In this document: positions 39,585 to 47,408 of the stretch, piece after piece
Position numbering within the stretch: position 1 is the stretch's first letter
Layout: each line of letters begins with the position of its first letter
From: Candidatus Woesearchaeota archaeon
GTDB taxonomy: Archaea; Nanobdellota; Nanobdellia; Woesearchaeales; UBA12501
Length of the DNA: 64,000 nt
Direction of reading: 5' to 3'
Assembly: GCA_030651375.1 (NCBI GenBank)
Contig: JAUSFM010000011.1
Span: 50,221 to 114,220 of the forward strand
Notes under the pieces: generated by a model
Told to the model about the DNA's origin: nothing
Databases searched by the model: none
Seen by the model: the letters and a program-made list of their open reading frames with translations, nothing else
Translations under genes and position numbers: made by a program

Positions 39585-41315
39585 GTGAACACCCTCATCG
39601 AGCGCACCATCAGAAATTTTGCCCTCCAAAACGCCATCCGGTACAACGGCAAAGCAAACCCGGGCAATGTCATCAGCAAGGTGCTCGGAGAATTTTCTGA
39701 AATGGCAAAGGACAAGAAGGATATGCCGATTCTCATCGAGCGGGTCAAGCTCATCGTCAACGAAATCAACGGGCTCTCGGTTGAACAGCAAACAAAAGAA
39801 CTCGAACACCACGCGCCGGAACTGCTTGAAAAAAAGATTGAAAAAAAAGAACTCCGGCCGCTGCACAACGCAGTGCAGGGAAAAGTTATTATGCGATTTG
39901 AGCCATCGCCATCTGGACCACTGCACGTCGGCCACGCCTACGCGCTCATGCTTAATTATGCTTACTGCAAGGAATACAGCGGCAAACTTATTCTCCGGCT
40001 CGCTGACACCAACCCTGAAAATATTGACTCGCAGGCATACGACATGATTCCAGAGGATTTCAAATGGCTCTGCCCAGACGTGACGCATGAAATCCACGTG
40101 CAATCCGAGCGCATGGAAACGTACTACCTCTACGCGCTGCGGCTCATTGAAGAAGGCCACGCCTACGTCTGCACCTGCTCAACTGAAAGTTTTGCCGAAC
40201 TGAAACTGCAAACAGAAGCGTGCCCGTGCCGGAACCTCTCGACCAAAGAAAACGAGCACCGCTGGAAAAAAATGTTCGACCCCGAAGGATTCAAAGAAGG
40301 CGACGCAGCCGTACGGCTCAAGACTGACATCCGCCACAAGAATCCTGCCATGCGTGACTTTCCCCTCCTGCGAATCAACGACAACCCACATCCGCGGCAA
40401 GGGAAAAAATACCGAGTCTGGCCGCTGATGAACTTCGCTGTTGCCATCGACGACCATGAGATGGGCATGACGCACGTGCTGCGCGGCAAGGACCACTATG
40501 ACAACACCCAGCGCCAGAAATATGTGTTTGACTATTTTAAATGGAGCATTCCTGAATACATCCACCTCGGCAGAATTAATTTTGCGGGACTGCGGCTCTC
40601 AACGAGCGAAACGCGGCTCGCCATTGAAAAAGGTGACTATGCCGGCTGGGACGATGTACGCATTCCCTTCCTGCGCGCGCTGCGCCGAAGAGGATATCAG
40701 CCTGAGGCATTCAAAAAATATGCGTTGAGCGTCGGCGCAACGCTTGTTGACAAAACCGTCGACGCTGGTGAATTTTTCAAGTCAATCAATTCATTCAACA
40801 AGGATGTTATTGACGCAGCGTCATGGCGGCTGTTTTTTATTCGCGACCCGGTTGAAATAAAAGTCGAGAACGCGCCGAAACAAACGATAGAGTTGGATCT
40901 TCACCCCCAACACAAGGAGGGCGGCAGAATGTTCCAGGTACATGACCGATTTTTTGTGCCGCCTGATGATTACGAAAAAATCAGCCACCTGCCCGACGGC
41001 ACACTCATACGGCTGATGGACTGCCTCAACTGTGCGGTGAAAAAAGAAAGCGACAAAACAACGTTTGTTTTTGACGGACTTGATTATGAAAAATACAAAC
41101 AGAGCGGAAAACTCATTATTCATTGGCTACCCGCGGAAAAAGAGCTCGTCACGGTACAGGTGCTTATGCCTGATGGCACGACCATTATTGGTGTCGGCGA
41201 ACAAAAAATCAATGAACTGGAAGCCGGCGCCATTGTCCAGCTGGAGCGCGTCGGATTTTGCCGGCTTGAGAAACGAGAAAAAGATACTGCGGTTTTCTGT
41301 TATGGGCATCGATAG
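39585..41315 (+). CDS. gltX: Glutamyl-tRNA synthetase, archaeal (GlnRS-like) type
   Basis: The 576-aa protein has a GTG start. The N-terminal 100 residues are the archaeal helical extension. The catalytic core begins VIMRFEPSPSGPLHVGHAYA (HIGH as HVGH). The KMSKS-equivalent region reads FAGLRLSTSETRLAIEKGDY, a weak match. The C-terminal half has the beta-barrel anticodon domains of the archaeal/eukaryotic type. It probably charges tRNA-Glu and mischarges tRNA-Gln for GatDE; no gat genes are in the window. A Cys cluster (CTCSTESFAELKLQTEACPC) sits in the zinc-binding position. Confidence 0.94.
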   Translation: MNTLIERTIRNFALQNAIRYNGKANPGNVISKVLGEFSEMAKDKKDMPILIERVKLIVNEINGLSVEQQTKELEHHAPELLEKKIEKKELRPLHNAVQGKVIMRFEPSPSGPLHVGHAYALMLNYAYCKEYSGKLILRLADTNPENIDSQAYDMIPEDFKWLCPDVTHEIHVQSERMETYYLYALRLIEEGHAYVCTCSTESFAELKLQTEACPCRNLSTKENEHRWKKMFDPEGFKEGDAAVRLKTDIRHKNPAMRDFPLLRINDNPHPRQGKKYRVWPLMNFAVAIDDHEMGMTHVLRGKDHYDNTQRQKYVFDYFKWSIPEYIHLGRINFAGLRLSTSETRLAIEKGDYAGWDDVRIPFLRALRRRGYQPEAFKKYALSVGATLVDKTVDAGEFFKSINSFNKDVIDAASWRLFFIRDPVEIKVENAPKQTIELDLHPQHKEGGRMFQVHDRFFVPPDDYEKISHLPDGTLIRLMDCLNCAVKKESDKTTFVFDGLDYEKYKQSGKLIIHWLPAEKELVTVQVLMPDGTTIIGVGEQKINELEAGAIVQLERVGFCRLEKREKDTAVFCYGHR

Positions 41316-41334
41316 ATAGAAATTAGAAAAACGA

Positions 41335-42225
41335 TTACACCGCCGCCTTCAGCGCTTTAATTGCCACTTCAACCATGTCGTTAGTGGGTTCTTTTGTCGT
41401 TATTTTCTGCATCAGCAGACCGGGCCACGTGACGATGCGCATGAGCGGATGGTCAAGGTGCTTGGCGCTGAATTTTAAGATTTCATAGGACAGCCCGGCG
41501 ACCAGTGGCAGCAGGAGCAGCCGCAGACCAAGTTTGGCAGCAAATGAAACTGTTTTTGGGATGAAGGAATACATCAGCACACTGATGATAAGCACGATGA
41601 TGATAAAACTCGTGCCGCAGCGCGGATGCTCGGGAGGATGTTTTTGCACATTTGCCACAGTGAGTTTTTTCAGATTTCCCTTAAAATGTTCGTAGCAGTG
41701 CACGGCTTTATGTTCAGCTCCGTGGTACATGAAGAGCCGCTTGACATCCGCCATAAACGAGATACTGTAGAGATAGACCATAAAAATGATAATGCGCATG
41801 CCGCCGTCGATAAGGTTGAAAAGAAGATAATTATTTTTGACCGCAACAAAAAGAGTAGTCATGAGCTGGGCAATAAGCAGAGGAACAACTTTAAACAGCA
41901 GAATGACCAAACCAAATGAGAATACCAAACTCAACGCCATGTTCCACACGGTCAGCTCTTCTTCTTCGCCCAAGGCAATGTTGGCAGAATGGTGCAGGGC
42001 GCGAACGCCTGTAATGAGCATTTCAGCCATGGTTGCGACGCCGCGAACCACCGGAAGCCCAAGCAGGCGGTGGCGCTTGGTGTACGGCACAACGCGTTCG
42101 ATTTTGAGAATAATTTTTTTATTTGGCGCGCGAACCGCAATGGCCATTTTGTTGCTCGAGCGAATAAGTACGCCCTCAATGACTGCTTGTCCGCCAGCAG
42201 TGATGAGTTCAGGTTGCTGCGCCAT
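41335..42225 (-). CDS. DUF1385 (YqhQ-like) multi-pass membrane protein
   Basis: The 296-aa protein has family blocks ITAGGQAVIEGVLIRSSNKM, LGLPVVRGVATMAEMLITGV, MYHGAEHKAVHCYEH and PEHPRCGTSFIIIV, which together define DUF1385. The Y-H-G-A-E-H-K and H-P-R-C-G-T-S blocks could form a metal site at the membrane. Four to five TM segments are visible. Function remains unknown. Probably cotranscribed with the small protein upstream at 42238-42453. Confidence 0.9.
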   Translation of the reverse strand: MAQQPELITAGGQAVIEGVLIRSSNKMAIAVRAPNKKIILKIERVVPYTKRHRLLGLPVVRGVATMAEMLITGVRALHHSANIALGEEEELTVWNMALSLVFSFGLVILLFKVVPLLIAQLMTTLFVAVKNNYLLFNLIDGGMRIIIFMVYLYSISFMADVKRLFMYHGAEHKAVHCYEHFKGNLKKLTVANVQKHPPEHPRCGTSFIIIVLIISVLMYSFIPKTVSFAAKLGLRLLLLPLVAGLSYEILKFSAKHLDHPLMRIVTWPGLLMQKITTKEPTNDMVEVAIKALKAAV

Positions 42226-42237
42226 GGTTATTCAGAG

Positions 42238-42453
42238 TTATTCATGTTTTTTCATGATGGTCAAAAGGGTGTAAATCACAATGCCCAGCACAACAAAGAT
42301 GATGAATGGTGATGACGAAAGAGATGAGGGCGTTGAAACAGCAGTAACGCTCGCGCCGGTGATCGGCGTGTTGGAAGTAAAGAGATAAAAAATGCCGAGA
42401 AACAGGACGCTTGCCGCGACAAACACGACGAGTTTCTGAACATCAGATGCCAT
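42238..42453 (-). CDS. Small two-TM protein
   Basis: The 71-aa protein starts MASDVQKLVVFVAASVLFLG. Two TM helices (residues 7-27 and 50-66) flank a Ser/Thr-rich loop (TGASVTAVSTPSSLSSS), and the C-terminus is basic. It lies 12 bp upstream of the DUF1385 gene. No family recognised. Confidence 0.5.
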   Translation of the reverse strand: MASDVQKLVVFVAASVLFLGIFYLFTSNTPITGASVTAVSTPSSLSSSPFIIFVVLGIVIYTLLTIMKKHE

Positions 42454-42592
42454 GCGCGATTGCACGGCGCGATGCTATAAATAGTTTTTGTTTTATTCCC
42501 GTCAACAACAATATTTATAAACCATGATGGCACAAACCGGTTTACGTGTGAACGCACACGACAAAAAAAGTCAGAAAAGTGAGGGGTGTACT

Positions 42593-42955
42593 ATGAGTGA
42601 CCTTATTGTGGTAAAAGCAACCATCAAAGATGTTGTCGGAAAGGTCAACGTCGCCGGAGATTTCGCTGAAGCGCTCGACAAAAAAGCGCGCGAGCTTCTC
42701 AAGGATGCCGTTGCGCGAAGTAAGGACAACAAGCGCAGTACGGTCATGCCCAAGGATCTTCCGTATTATTACTGCTGCGGCAACGCAAAAGATATGCTCG
42801 CCGTGCGCTCAAAGATTAAGGAAGTCTGCAAGGACTGCAATGTTGCCGGCGATTTGGCAGAAGGGATGAACAATGTGCTGAATCACTTTGTCAGGCAGGC
42901 AGTTGCGCGGGCGCAGGAGAACAAGCGCAATACGGTGATGGCAAAAGATTTATGA
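42593..42955 (+). CDS. Tandem DUF1931 histone-fold protein
   Basis: The 120-aa protein starts MSDLIVVKATIKDVVGKVNV. Two copies of the DUF1931 single-histone unit are joined: residues 1-60 (KVNVAGDFAEALDKKARELL, DNKRSTVMPKDL) and 68-120 (DCNVAGDLAEGMNNVLNHFV, ENKRNTVMAKDL). Each half has the 'NVAGD..A.(L/M)', helix and 'NKRxTVMxKDL' close of the family. A fused doublet would form an intramolecular histone pair. GAGGGGTG before ATG 42593 sets the start; the frame from 42524 overlaps the promoter region. Confidence 0.8.
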   Translation: MSDLIVVKATIKDVVGKVNVAGDFAEALDKKARELLKDAVARSKDNKRSTVMPKDLPYYYCCGNAKDMLAVRSKIKEVCKDCNVAGDLAEGMNNVLNHFVRQAVARAQENKRNTVMAKDL

Positions 42956-42964
42956 GAATTAGAA

Positions 42965-43597
42965 TTATGAAGCAGCATATTTCTTTTTTACTTCTTTTAA
43001 TTTTTTCTGATACTGGCGAATGAGTTTCTCCGCACTACGCAGCTGCGTTTGGTCGGTTGATTTTTTTTTCGAGAGCTGGCGCGCATACACTTCAACCGCA
43101 CCAAGCTGCTGTTCAACCTGCGCAATGATGCGCTGCTGCAGTGTCGGCTCGATAATTGCCGGCAACTGCGCAGGAGAAGGAAGCGGGAGCATGACCGGTA
43201 CTGTAGGTGTTGGAAATTCGTGTTGGAGTGTGGCAACGTCACGTTTTTTCTCGACTGACGCGGGAACCTGCATTGTCTGGAATGGCATCTCCATGGTGCG
43301 AAGAATTTTGTTTTCCTGCTCTTGAATCGTGCTGATGTATTTTTCCTGATTCAGCGCGAGGTTGATTTTTCTTTGCAATTCGTTCAGCTCGCCGCGAAGA
43401 AGCTGTGGGCTGGGCTGGTGCATAAGCACGTCTTTTTGAAATGAGTAAATCTGGTGTGGAATTTCTTTTAGGTGCTTGCCGGTGCCCTGCTGACGTGGAT
43501 TGTTGCGGTTCTTCGCCGCACGGATAAATGCTTTCAGAAAACGCCGTACCATAAACGGAGAGACACGGTGTTCTCGGAACTGTAGAGAGTGTTCCAT
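42965..43597 (-). CDS. Coiled-coil hypothetical protein
   Basis: The 210-aa basic protein has an N-terminal helix (VSPFMVRRFLKAFIRAAKNR), a coiled-coil region at 65-110 (LRGELNELQRKINLALNQEK), a Pro-rich middle and a C-terminal coiled coil (LQQRIIAQVEQQLGAVEVYA, LIRQYQKKLKEVKKKYAAS). No signal peptide. It lies 14 bp from the gene at 43612-44220, also coiled-coil, so the two may form a complex. Function unknown. Confidence 0.55.
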   Translation of the reverse strand: MEHSLQFREHRVSPFMVRRFLKAFIRAAKNRNNPRQQGTGKHLKEIPHQIYSFQKDVLMHQPSPQLLRGELNELQRKINLALNQEKYISTIQEQENKILRTMEMPFQTMQVPASVEKKRDVATLQHEFPTPTVPVMLPLPSPAQLPAIIEPTLQQRIIAQVEQQLGAVEVYARQLSKKKSTDQTQLRSAEKLIRQYQKKLKEVKKKYAAS

Positions 43598-43611
43598 GGT
43601 ACGACTGATGC

Positions 43612-44220
43612 TTATTTTTTCCTTTCCAGCGGACTGAAGCCAAACATCGTCCCGCTGCCCGGCGGCATCGGCCGGCCCATCGCGACTTTTGGCGGTGACA
43701 TGAATCCAGACTCCATGCCCATTCCCATGCCGGGAGGTGGAGGGAAATCAGCTGGAGGAACATCTGCAGGCATCAGCGGGCGCATGCGGTCAGACGGCGG
43801 CATCGGCCCGGGAGGCAGGGGAAAAGAACGATTGCCCATGCTGAGCTTTTCCAGCTTTGCGCCCTGGTCCTTGAGCATATCAGCGATGGCAATGATGCCG
43901 CGCGCGATTTTTTTGTTTTGTTCGAGGAGCATATCCAGCTTTTCAGCAACCGGCCCCATCTGTTGTTGTACAACAGTAACATCGTGTTGCTCGGTTTGAA
44001 TGTCATCCGCTGCAGTTTTGAAAAGTCCGGTCAGGTCAGTGAGATTTCTGTTGAGCGCGCGCATGCTTTCAACAAGCTCTTTTCCAGAAGGAACAGAAGC
44101 AAATGGATTTTGTTTTATCTGGTCAACTTTTTGCTCAAGCTCAATCAAGCGCTTGTGCGGAACAATGTCATAATCTTCTTCCTGCTCATTGGCGGATTTT
44201 TCCGGCACCTTGACTGGCAT
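43612..44220 (-). CDS. Coiled-coil protein with Pro/Met/Gly-rich tail
   Basis: The 202-aa protein has an N-terminal acidic segment, heptad-rich helices at 25-135 (PHKRLIELEQKVDQIKQNPF, VVQQQMGPVAEKLDMLLEQN) and a disordered tail (FPLPPGPMPPSDRMRPLMPA, DFPPPPGMGMGMESGFMSPP). Such a tail suits protein-protein contacts. Upstream gene of the coiled-coil pair. No family recognised. Confidence 0.55.
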   Translation of the reverse strand: MPVKVPEKSANEQEEDYDIVPHKRLIELEQKVDQIKQNPFASVPSGKELVESMRALNRNLTDLTGLFKTAADDIQTEQHDVTVVQQQMGPVAEKLDMLLEQNKKIARGIIAIADMLKDQGAKLEKLSMGNRSFPLPPGPMPPSDRMRPLMPADVPPADFPPPPGMGMGMESGFMSPPKVAMGRPMPPGSGTMFGFSPLERKK

Positions 44221-44446
44221 GGCGCACCTCTTTTTCTGATTCTTTTTAGCTTAGTAGGTTTATAAAGTTTATGAAAAAAACTCATGCCGCTGCAACTTGA
44301 CCAAAAACAAACCTGTACCACTGGACACCCTTTTCTTAGGTGTTGTTCGCTCTATGCCGGAAACTTTCCGACTTGCAATCACATTGGACTGTTGTTTTTC
44401 TCCGGAAAATTTCCGGCAGTGCCCCGCCTTCACTGGACACTGGACA

Positions 44447-44457
44447 AACACCCGCGT
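44447..44457. repeat. Target-site duplication, left copy (11 bp)
   Basis: AACACCCGCGT directly precedes the left inverted repeat and is repeated exactly at 47364-47374 after the right inverted repeat. Confidence 0.85.
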
Positions 44458-44480
44458 ACATTGGTGAGTTAGCGGTTGGT
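44458..44480 (+). repeat. Left terminal inverted repeat
   Basis: ACATTGGTG, two mismatched bases, TTA, two mismatches, GGTTGGT: the reverse complement of 47341-47363 with four differences over 23 bp. Confidence 0.85.
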
Positions 44481-44484
44481 GGAA

Positions 44485-44513
44485 AGAGTTTTAAATAGGG
44501 ACTCATTAACTCT
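44485..44513 (+). promoter_or_regulatory. Promoter of the restriction gene with a flanking dyad
   Basis: TTTTAAATAG (TATA) at 44489-44498 lies between AGAGTT (44485-44490) and AACTCT (44508-44513), an inverted pair that could be an operator for delayed restriction-gene expression. The dyad is short and may be chance. Confidence 0.35.
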
Positions 44514-44537
44514 TATATGAATAAAAAAGAGGGTATT

Positions 44538-45119
44538 ATGTTCAAGATTAAGAATAATGAACTTATCGTTGAAATCTCGGGAGAAGCTAAGATATTTCCA
44601 AAGTATACTACTCAAATAATTAATCTTGCTAATCAAAACTCACAAGGAACTCGCCCAAAAGTTGTAGGGCAGTTATCTGAACTTATACAGAAATGTCCTC
44701 ATAAAGAGTATTCTAAATGGAAAGAGTGGTATTTGCAACAACAACCAAAGGCAATAGACAACGCAACTGAAAAGGTTTTTGCTATGGTTGAAGAATTTAA
44801 GAAGACTATTAATCAAATTGATAAAGCAATGGTTAGGTTATGGATTAGAGATTTAGTAATTGATAAAACCTTTATTGGTCTGAAATTCCAAGAAGCTATT
44901 TTAAAGAGGGTTGCTAAAATGAAAAATACTACTTATCGCTTATCTAATCCGCAAGAAGAAAGCAAAGGTATTGATGGTTATATCGGAAAAGAGCCAGTTT
45001 CTATAAAACCAATAACTTACAAAACTAAGAATATGTTAAATGAGAAAATAGATGTTAAGTTTATTTTCTATGATAAAAAGAAAGATGGAATTAATGTTGA
45101 TATTTCACAATTAGAATAA
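44538..45119 (+). CDS. Type II restriction endonuclease, MjaI family
   Basis: The 193-aa protein starts MFKIKNNELIVEISGEAKIF. Family-like blocks are YTTQIINLANQNSQGTRPKV-VGQLSELI, FIGLKFQEAILKRVA and a possible catalytic region ESKGIDGYIGKEPVSIKPIT (D..xxK). This matches what I recall of RE_MjaI (MjaI cuts CTAG), so CTAG is a guess at the site. ATG 44538 with GAGGGT upstream is preferred to 44517, which lies at the likely transcription start. Converges on the methyltransferase with a 9-bp overlap of 3' ends. Confidence 0.75.
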   Translation: MFKIKNNELIVEISGEAKIFPKYTTQIINLANQNSQGTRPKVVGQLSELIQKCPHKEYSKWKEWYLQQQPKAIDNATEKVFAMVEEFKKTINQIDKAMVRLWIRDLVIDKTFIGLKFQEAILKRVAKMKNTTYRLSNPQEESKGIDGYIGKEPVSIKPITYKTKNMLNEKIDVKFIFYDKKKDGINVDISQLE

Positions 45120-46148
45120 ATGTTCTGCTTCAAATAAATTTTCGTCTTTCTTATTTACACTCTTTATTTTAGGGACTTGCAAGTTTATTTCTTGCCTTGT
45201 TACAATTGGGAAATTATAGAATTTGTTAATATATTTTGTTTCACCTTTTTCTTTGACTCTTTTTTCTATAAATTCTTTATGGTTATTTATTCTTTCTTCT
45301 ATAAAGCTATTTAATTGAATTGCGCTATTTATTTTATCTTCTATCATTTCATTAAAGGTGTTATCTATTTCTACACCAATACTATTTCTTGCAGAAGCAA
45401 CAGCTCCAATAGTAGTTGTTCCTGTTCCTAAAAAGGGGTCTAAAACAATATCTCCTTGAACAGAAAACATATTTATTAATCGGTAAGCTAATTCAAAAGG
45501 GTAAGCTCCACTTCTTTCTCTTGTTGCCGAATTTTCTAATTTTTGATGAGTTCCTTTAATATCTTTCCATTTATCAGAAAACCAAATATTTCTTTCTTCC
45601 CAAAAGAACGCACTTCTCTGTCTATTTTCTTTATGTTCTGGTCTCTTAAATTCCCTTTTATCTTGTTTTCTTAAAACTAAGATATGCTCATGTTCTAAAG
45701 TTACATATGCCCCAACAGGTAACATTCCAGAACCCATAAACTTATCAGGTTTATTTGTTTCCTTAACCCATAATATTTCTGGTAAAGCATGAAAACCTAA
45801 AGACAAACAATAGTTCAATATTCTTGCATGGCTCATATAAATCTGAAATTTTTCAGAAATACTTCTTGTTGCATCTCCAATATTTATACAAGCAATTCCG
45901 CCGACTTTTAGAGTTCTATAAACTTCTTTCCAAACCTTATCCAATTCTTTATTCATCAATTCAAAAGCAAGTTCTCCATTTCCATTATTAAGAGCAGTTG
46001 TTATTTCAGGGTTTTGTTTTCCAAATATTTCATCCCACATTTGAATCATAGGATAGGGTGGAGAAGTTATCATTAAATCCACGCTTTGATTAGAAATTTT
46101 GCCCATATCTCTTGCATCACCGAAAATTATTTGATGTCGTGTTTTCAT
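45111..46148 (-). CDS. DNA methyltransferase, beta class (N4-cytosine or N6-adenine), partner of the restriction enzyme
   Basis: The 345-aa protein has catalytic motif IV LMITSPPYPMIQMWDE near residue 30, and the AdoMet-binding motif I follows late (VLDPFLGTGTTTIGAVASAR near 235), the beta order. T-S-P-P-Y is typical of N4-cytosine enzymes. The region between holds the target-recognition segment. ATG 46148 overlaps the stop of the zinc-ribbon gene, so the two are coupled. It protects the host from the adjacent endonuclease. Confidence 0.9.
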   Translation of the reverse strand: MKTRHQIIFGDARDMGKISNQSVDLMITSPPYPMIQMWDEIFGKQNPEITTALNNGNGELAFELMNKELDKVWKEVYRTLKVGGIACINIGDATRSISEKFQIYMSHARILNYCLSLGFHALPEILWVKETNKPDKFMGSGMLPVGAYVTLEHEHILVLRKQDKREFKRPEHKENRQRSAFFWEERNIWFSDKWKDIKGTHQKLENSATRERSGAYPFELAYRLINMFSVQGDIVLDPFLGTGTTTIGAVASARNSIGVEIDNTFNEMIEDKINSAIQLNSFIEERINNHKEFIEKRVKEKGETKYINKFYNFPIVTRQEINLQVPKIKSVNKKDENLFEAEHLF

Positions 46149-46300
46149 TTGTTATCCTCTTTTATAATAATTTTTGGTTTATCCCAATATGGAGATTTAC
46201 AAGAGGGGCAAACAACAGGAGCATCTTCACTTCTCGTTATCCATTCGTGCTTACATCTTTCGCATTTACACTCATAAACCGTGATTTCTTTCTTACCCAT
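46145..46300 (-). CDS. 51-aa zinc-ribbon protein upstream of the methyltransferase
   Basis: The frame reads MGKKEITVYECKCERCKHEW then ITRSEDAPVVCPSCKSPYWD and ends KPKIIIKEDNK. C-x-C-x-x-C and C-x-x-C form a zinc ribbon. Its stop overlaps the methyltransferase ATG (ATGA). A minus-strand TATA at 46322-46330 (TATTTAAAG) lies 25 bp ahead, so it is the first gene of this operon. Possible control protein of the R-M system, inferred from position only. Confidence 0.7.
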   Translation of the reverse strand: MGKKEITVYECKCERCKHEWITRSEDAPVVCPSCKSPYWDKPKIIIKEDNK

Positions 46301-46321
46301 ATATATCTAATGAATGTCTTA

Positions 46322-46330
46322 CTTTAAATA
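46322..46330 (-). promoter_or_regulatory. TATA box of the zinc ribbon-methyltransferase operon
   Basis: The minus strand reads TATTTAAAG about 25 bp upstream of ATG 46300, giving a leaderless first gene. Confidence 0.5.
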
Positions 46331-46360
46331 CTTTACTATAATCATAGAGCATAACCGAAA

Positions 46361-46380
46361 GGTTTAAATAGATATATACC
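46361..46380 (+). promoter_or_regulatory. TATA box of the transposase gene
   Basis: GGTTTAAATAGATATATACC is about 25 bp upstream of ATG 46395. It is back to back with the methyltransferase operon promoter 30 bp away. Confidence 0.5.
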
Positions 46381-46394
46381 TATAGTATATTACT

Positions 46395-47324
46395 ATGGTA
46401 GATACAATACAACAAACAAGAGATACCGACGATAAAAAGATAATTTGTCCTCAATGCAAAAGTGAGAATGTAATTAAATGGTGCAAAAGAAAGACAGAGA
46501 ATAGAGGCAACATTCAGAGATACAAATGTAAGGATTGCAATAAATATTTTACAATAGATGACGGATTTTTTAGAATGAGAAATGCACCCCAAAAGGTAAC
46601 CTGTGCTATTGACTTGTTCTATAGAGGAGTAAGCACAAGGAAAGTCCAAGAACACTTTAAAGCGTTTTATCCTCATAATGCAGACCATACCTCAATTTTA
46701 AGATGGATTACAAAATACTCTTTAATGATTTCTAAGTTTACAAATAAATTAAAATTGAATGTTGGTGCAGAAGTTCAGATTGATGAGGTTGAATATCACA
46801 GAAGAAAATCACATAAACAAAAATTAGGGGTAGATAAAAATTGGTTTATTGATTCTATTTGTCCTCAAACAAAATTTATGGTCGCTTCTAAATATGTTAA
46901 ATCAAGAGGAATGGAAGAACTTAAACAAGTAATAAAGGATATTAAAACAAAAACAGATGTTCAAGTTAAAGTAATAACTACAGATGGACTTCTTGCTTAT
47001 CCAAACGCAATAAAAAAGGTTTATGGCTTTTCAAATAAAACTCATAGTCTTAATGTTTTCCACAATAAAGTTAATGCTTCAAATGGAGAAGGATTTAATT
47101 ATCCTATAGAAAGACTACATAACAATTTAAGAGCCAGAACTAAAACTTTTAGAGGATTTCACGGCTCTGTTAGTTCTGCAAATGCAATATTGAAAGGTTG
47201 GGAGATATACTATAACTTCATTACAAAGCATCAAACCATCAATAAATGCCCTTATGAATTGGCTACTGATTTAAAACTTAATTCAGAAAATAAATGGTTG
47301 GAGTTGATTAGAATGTCAGTTTAA
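46395..47324 (+). CDS. DDE transposase with N-terminal zinc ribbon (IS6- or IS1595-like)
   Basis: The 309-aa protein has a zinc ribbon at 18-60 (ICPQCKSENVIKWC, QRYKCKDCNKYFTI), a helix-turn-helix (YRGVSTRKVQEHFKAFYPHN) and a DDE core: D in EVQIDEVEYHRRKS, D in VITTDGLLAYPNAIKKVYGF and E in YPIERLHNNLRARTKTFRGF about 34 residues later. The form of the last block is that of archaeal IS6-type enzymes, while the zinc ribbon also fits IS1595. It ends 17 bp before the right inverted repeat, so it is the mobilising enzyme. The frame is intact. Confidence 0.85.
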   Translation: MVDTIQQTRDTDDKKIICPQCKSENVIKWCKRKTENRGNIQRYKCKDCNKYFTIDDGFFRMRNAPQKVTCAIDLFYRGVSTRKVQEHFKAFYPHNADHTSILRWITKYSLMISKFTNKLKLNVGAEVQIDEVEYHRRKSHKQKLGVDKNWFIDSICPQTKFMVASKYVKSRGMEELKQVIKDIKTKTDVQVKVITTDGLLAYPNAIKKVYGFSNKTHSLNVFHNKVNASNGEGFNYPIERLHNNLRARTKTFRGFHGSVSSANAILKGWEIYYNFITKHQTINKCPYELATDLKLNSENKWLELIRMSV

Positions 47325-47340
47325 TTTTTTGGGTTGAATT

Positions 47341-47363
47341 ACCAACCTTTAATGCACCAATGT
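47341..47363 (-). repeat. Right terminal inverted repeat
   Basis: ACCAACC..TAA..CACCAATGT, reverse complement of the left end with four differences over 23 bp. Confidence 0.85.
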
Positions 47364-47374
47364 AACACCCGCGT
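47364..47374. repeat. Target-site duplication, right copy (11 bp)
   Basis: AACACCCGCGT, identical to 44447-44457. Just after it GAGGTTTATATAG (TATA) leads into the gene at 47409, so insertion was into the promoter-proximal region of that gene. Confidence 0.85.
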
Positions 47375-47408
47375 GAGGTTTATATAGTACCGCTTCCACC
47401 AATAGAGT

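Larger units (their letters stand above)
44458..47363. mobile_element. 2.9-kb transposable element carrying a type II restriction-modification system
   Basis: It is bounded by inverted repeats 44458-44480 (ACATTGGTG..TTA..GGTTGGT) and 47341-47363 (ACCAACC..TAA..CACCAATGT), with an identical 11-bp duplication outside each. Cargo order: restriction enzyme (plus), methyltransferase and zinc ribbon (minus), transposase (plus). The whole interval is clearly more AT-rich than the flanks, and the flanks rejoin sensibly without it. See findings. Confidence 0.85.

Noticed and set aside
39513..40160. Upstream extension of the histone frame on the minus strand
   Set aside because: It overlaps gltX coding sequence; the histone family is about 65-75 aa and ATG 39512 fits exactly.
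44284..44446. Small plus-strand frame and a CCGGAAA-A-TTTCCGG palindrome, possibly a degenerate fourth copy of the palindromic element
   Set aside because: The frame lacks a promoter and runs into the transposon end. The palindrome shares only short stretches (TGTTTTTCTCCGG, GTGCC) with the element, too little to call.
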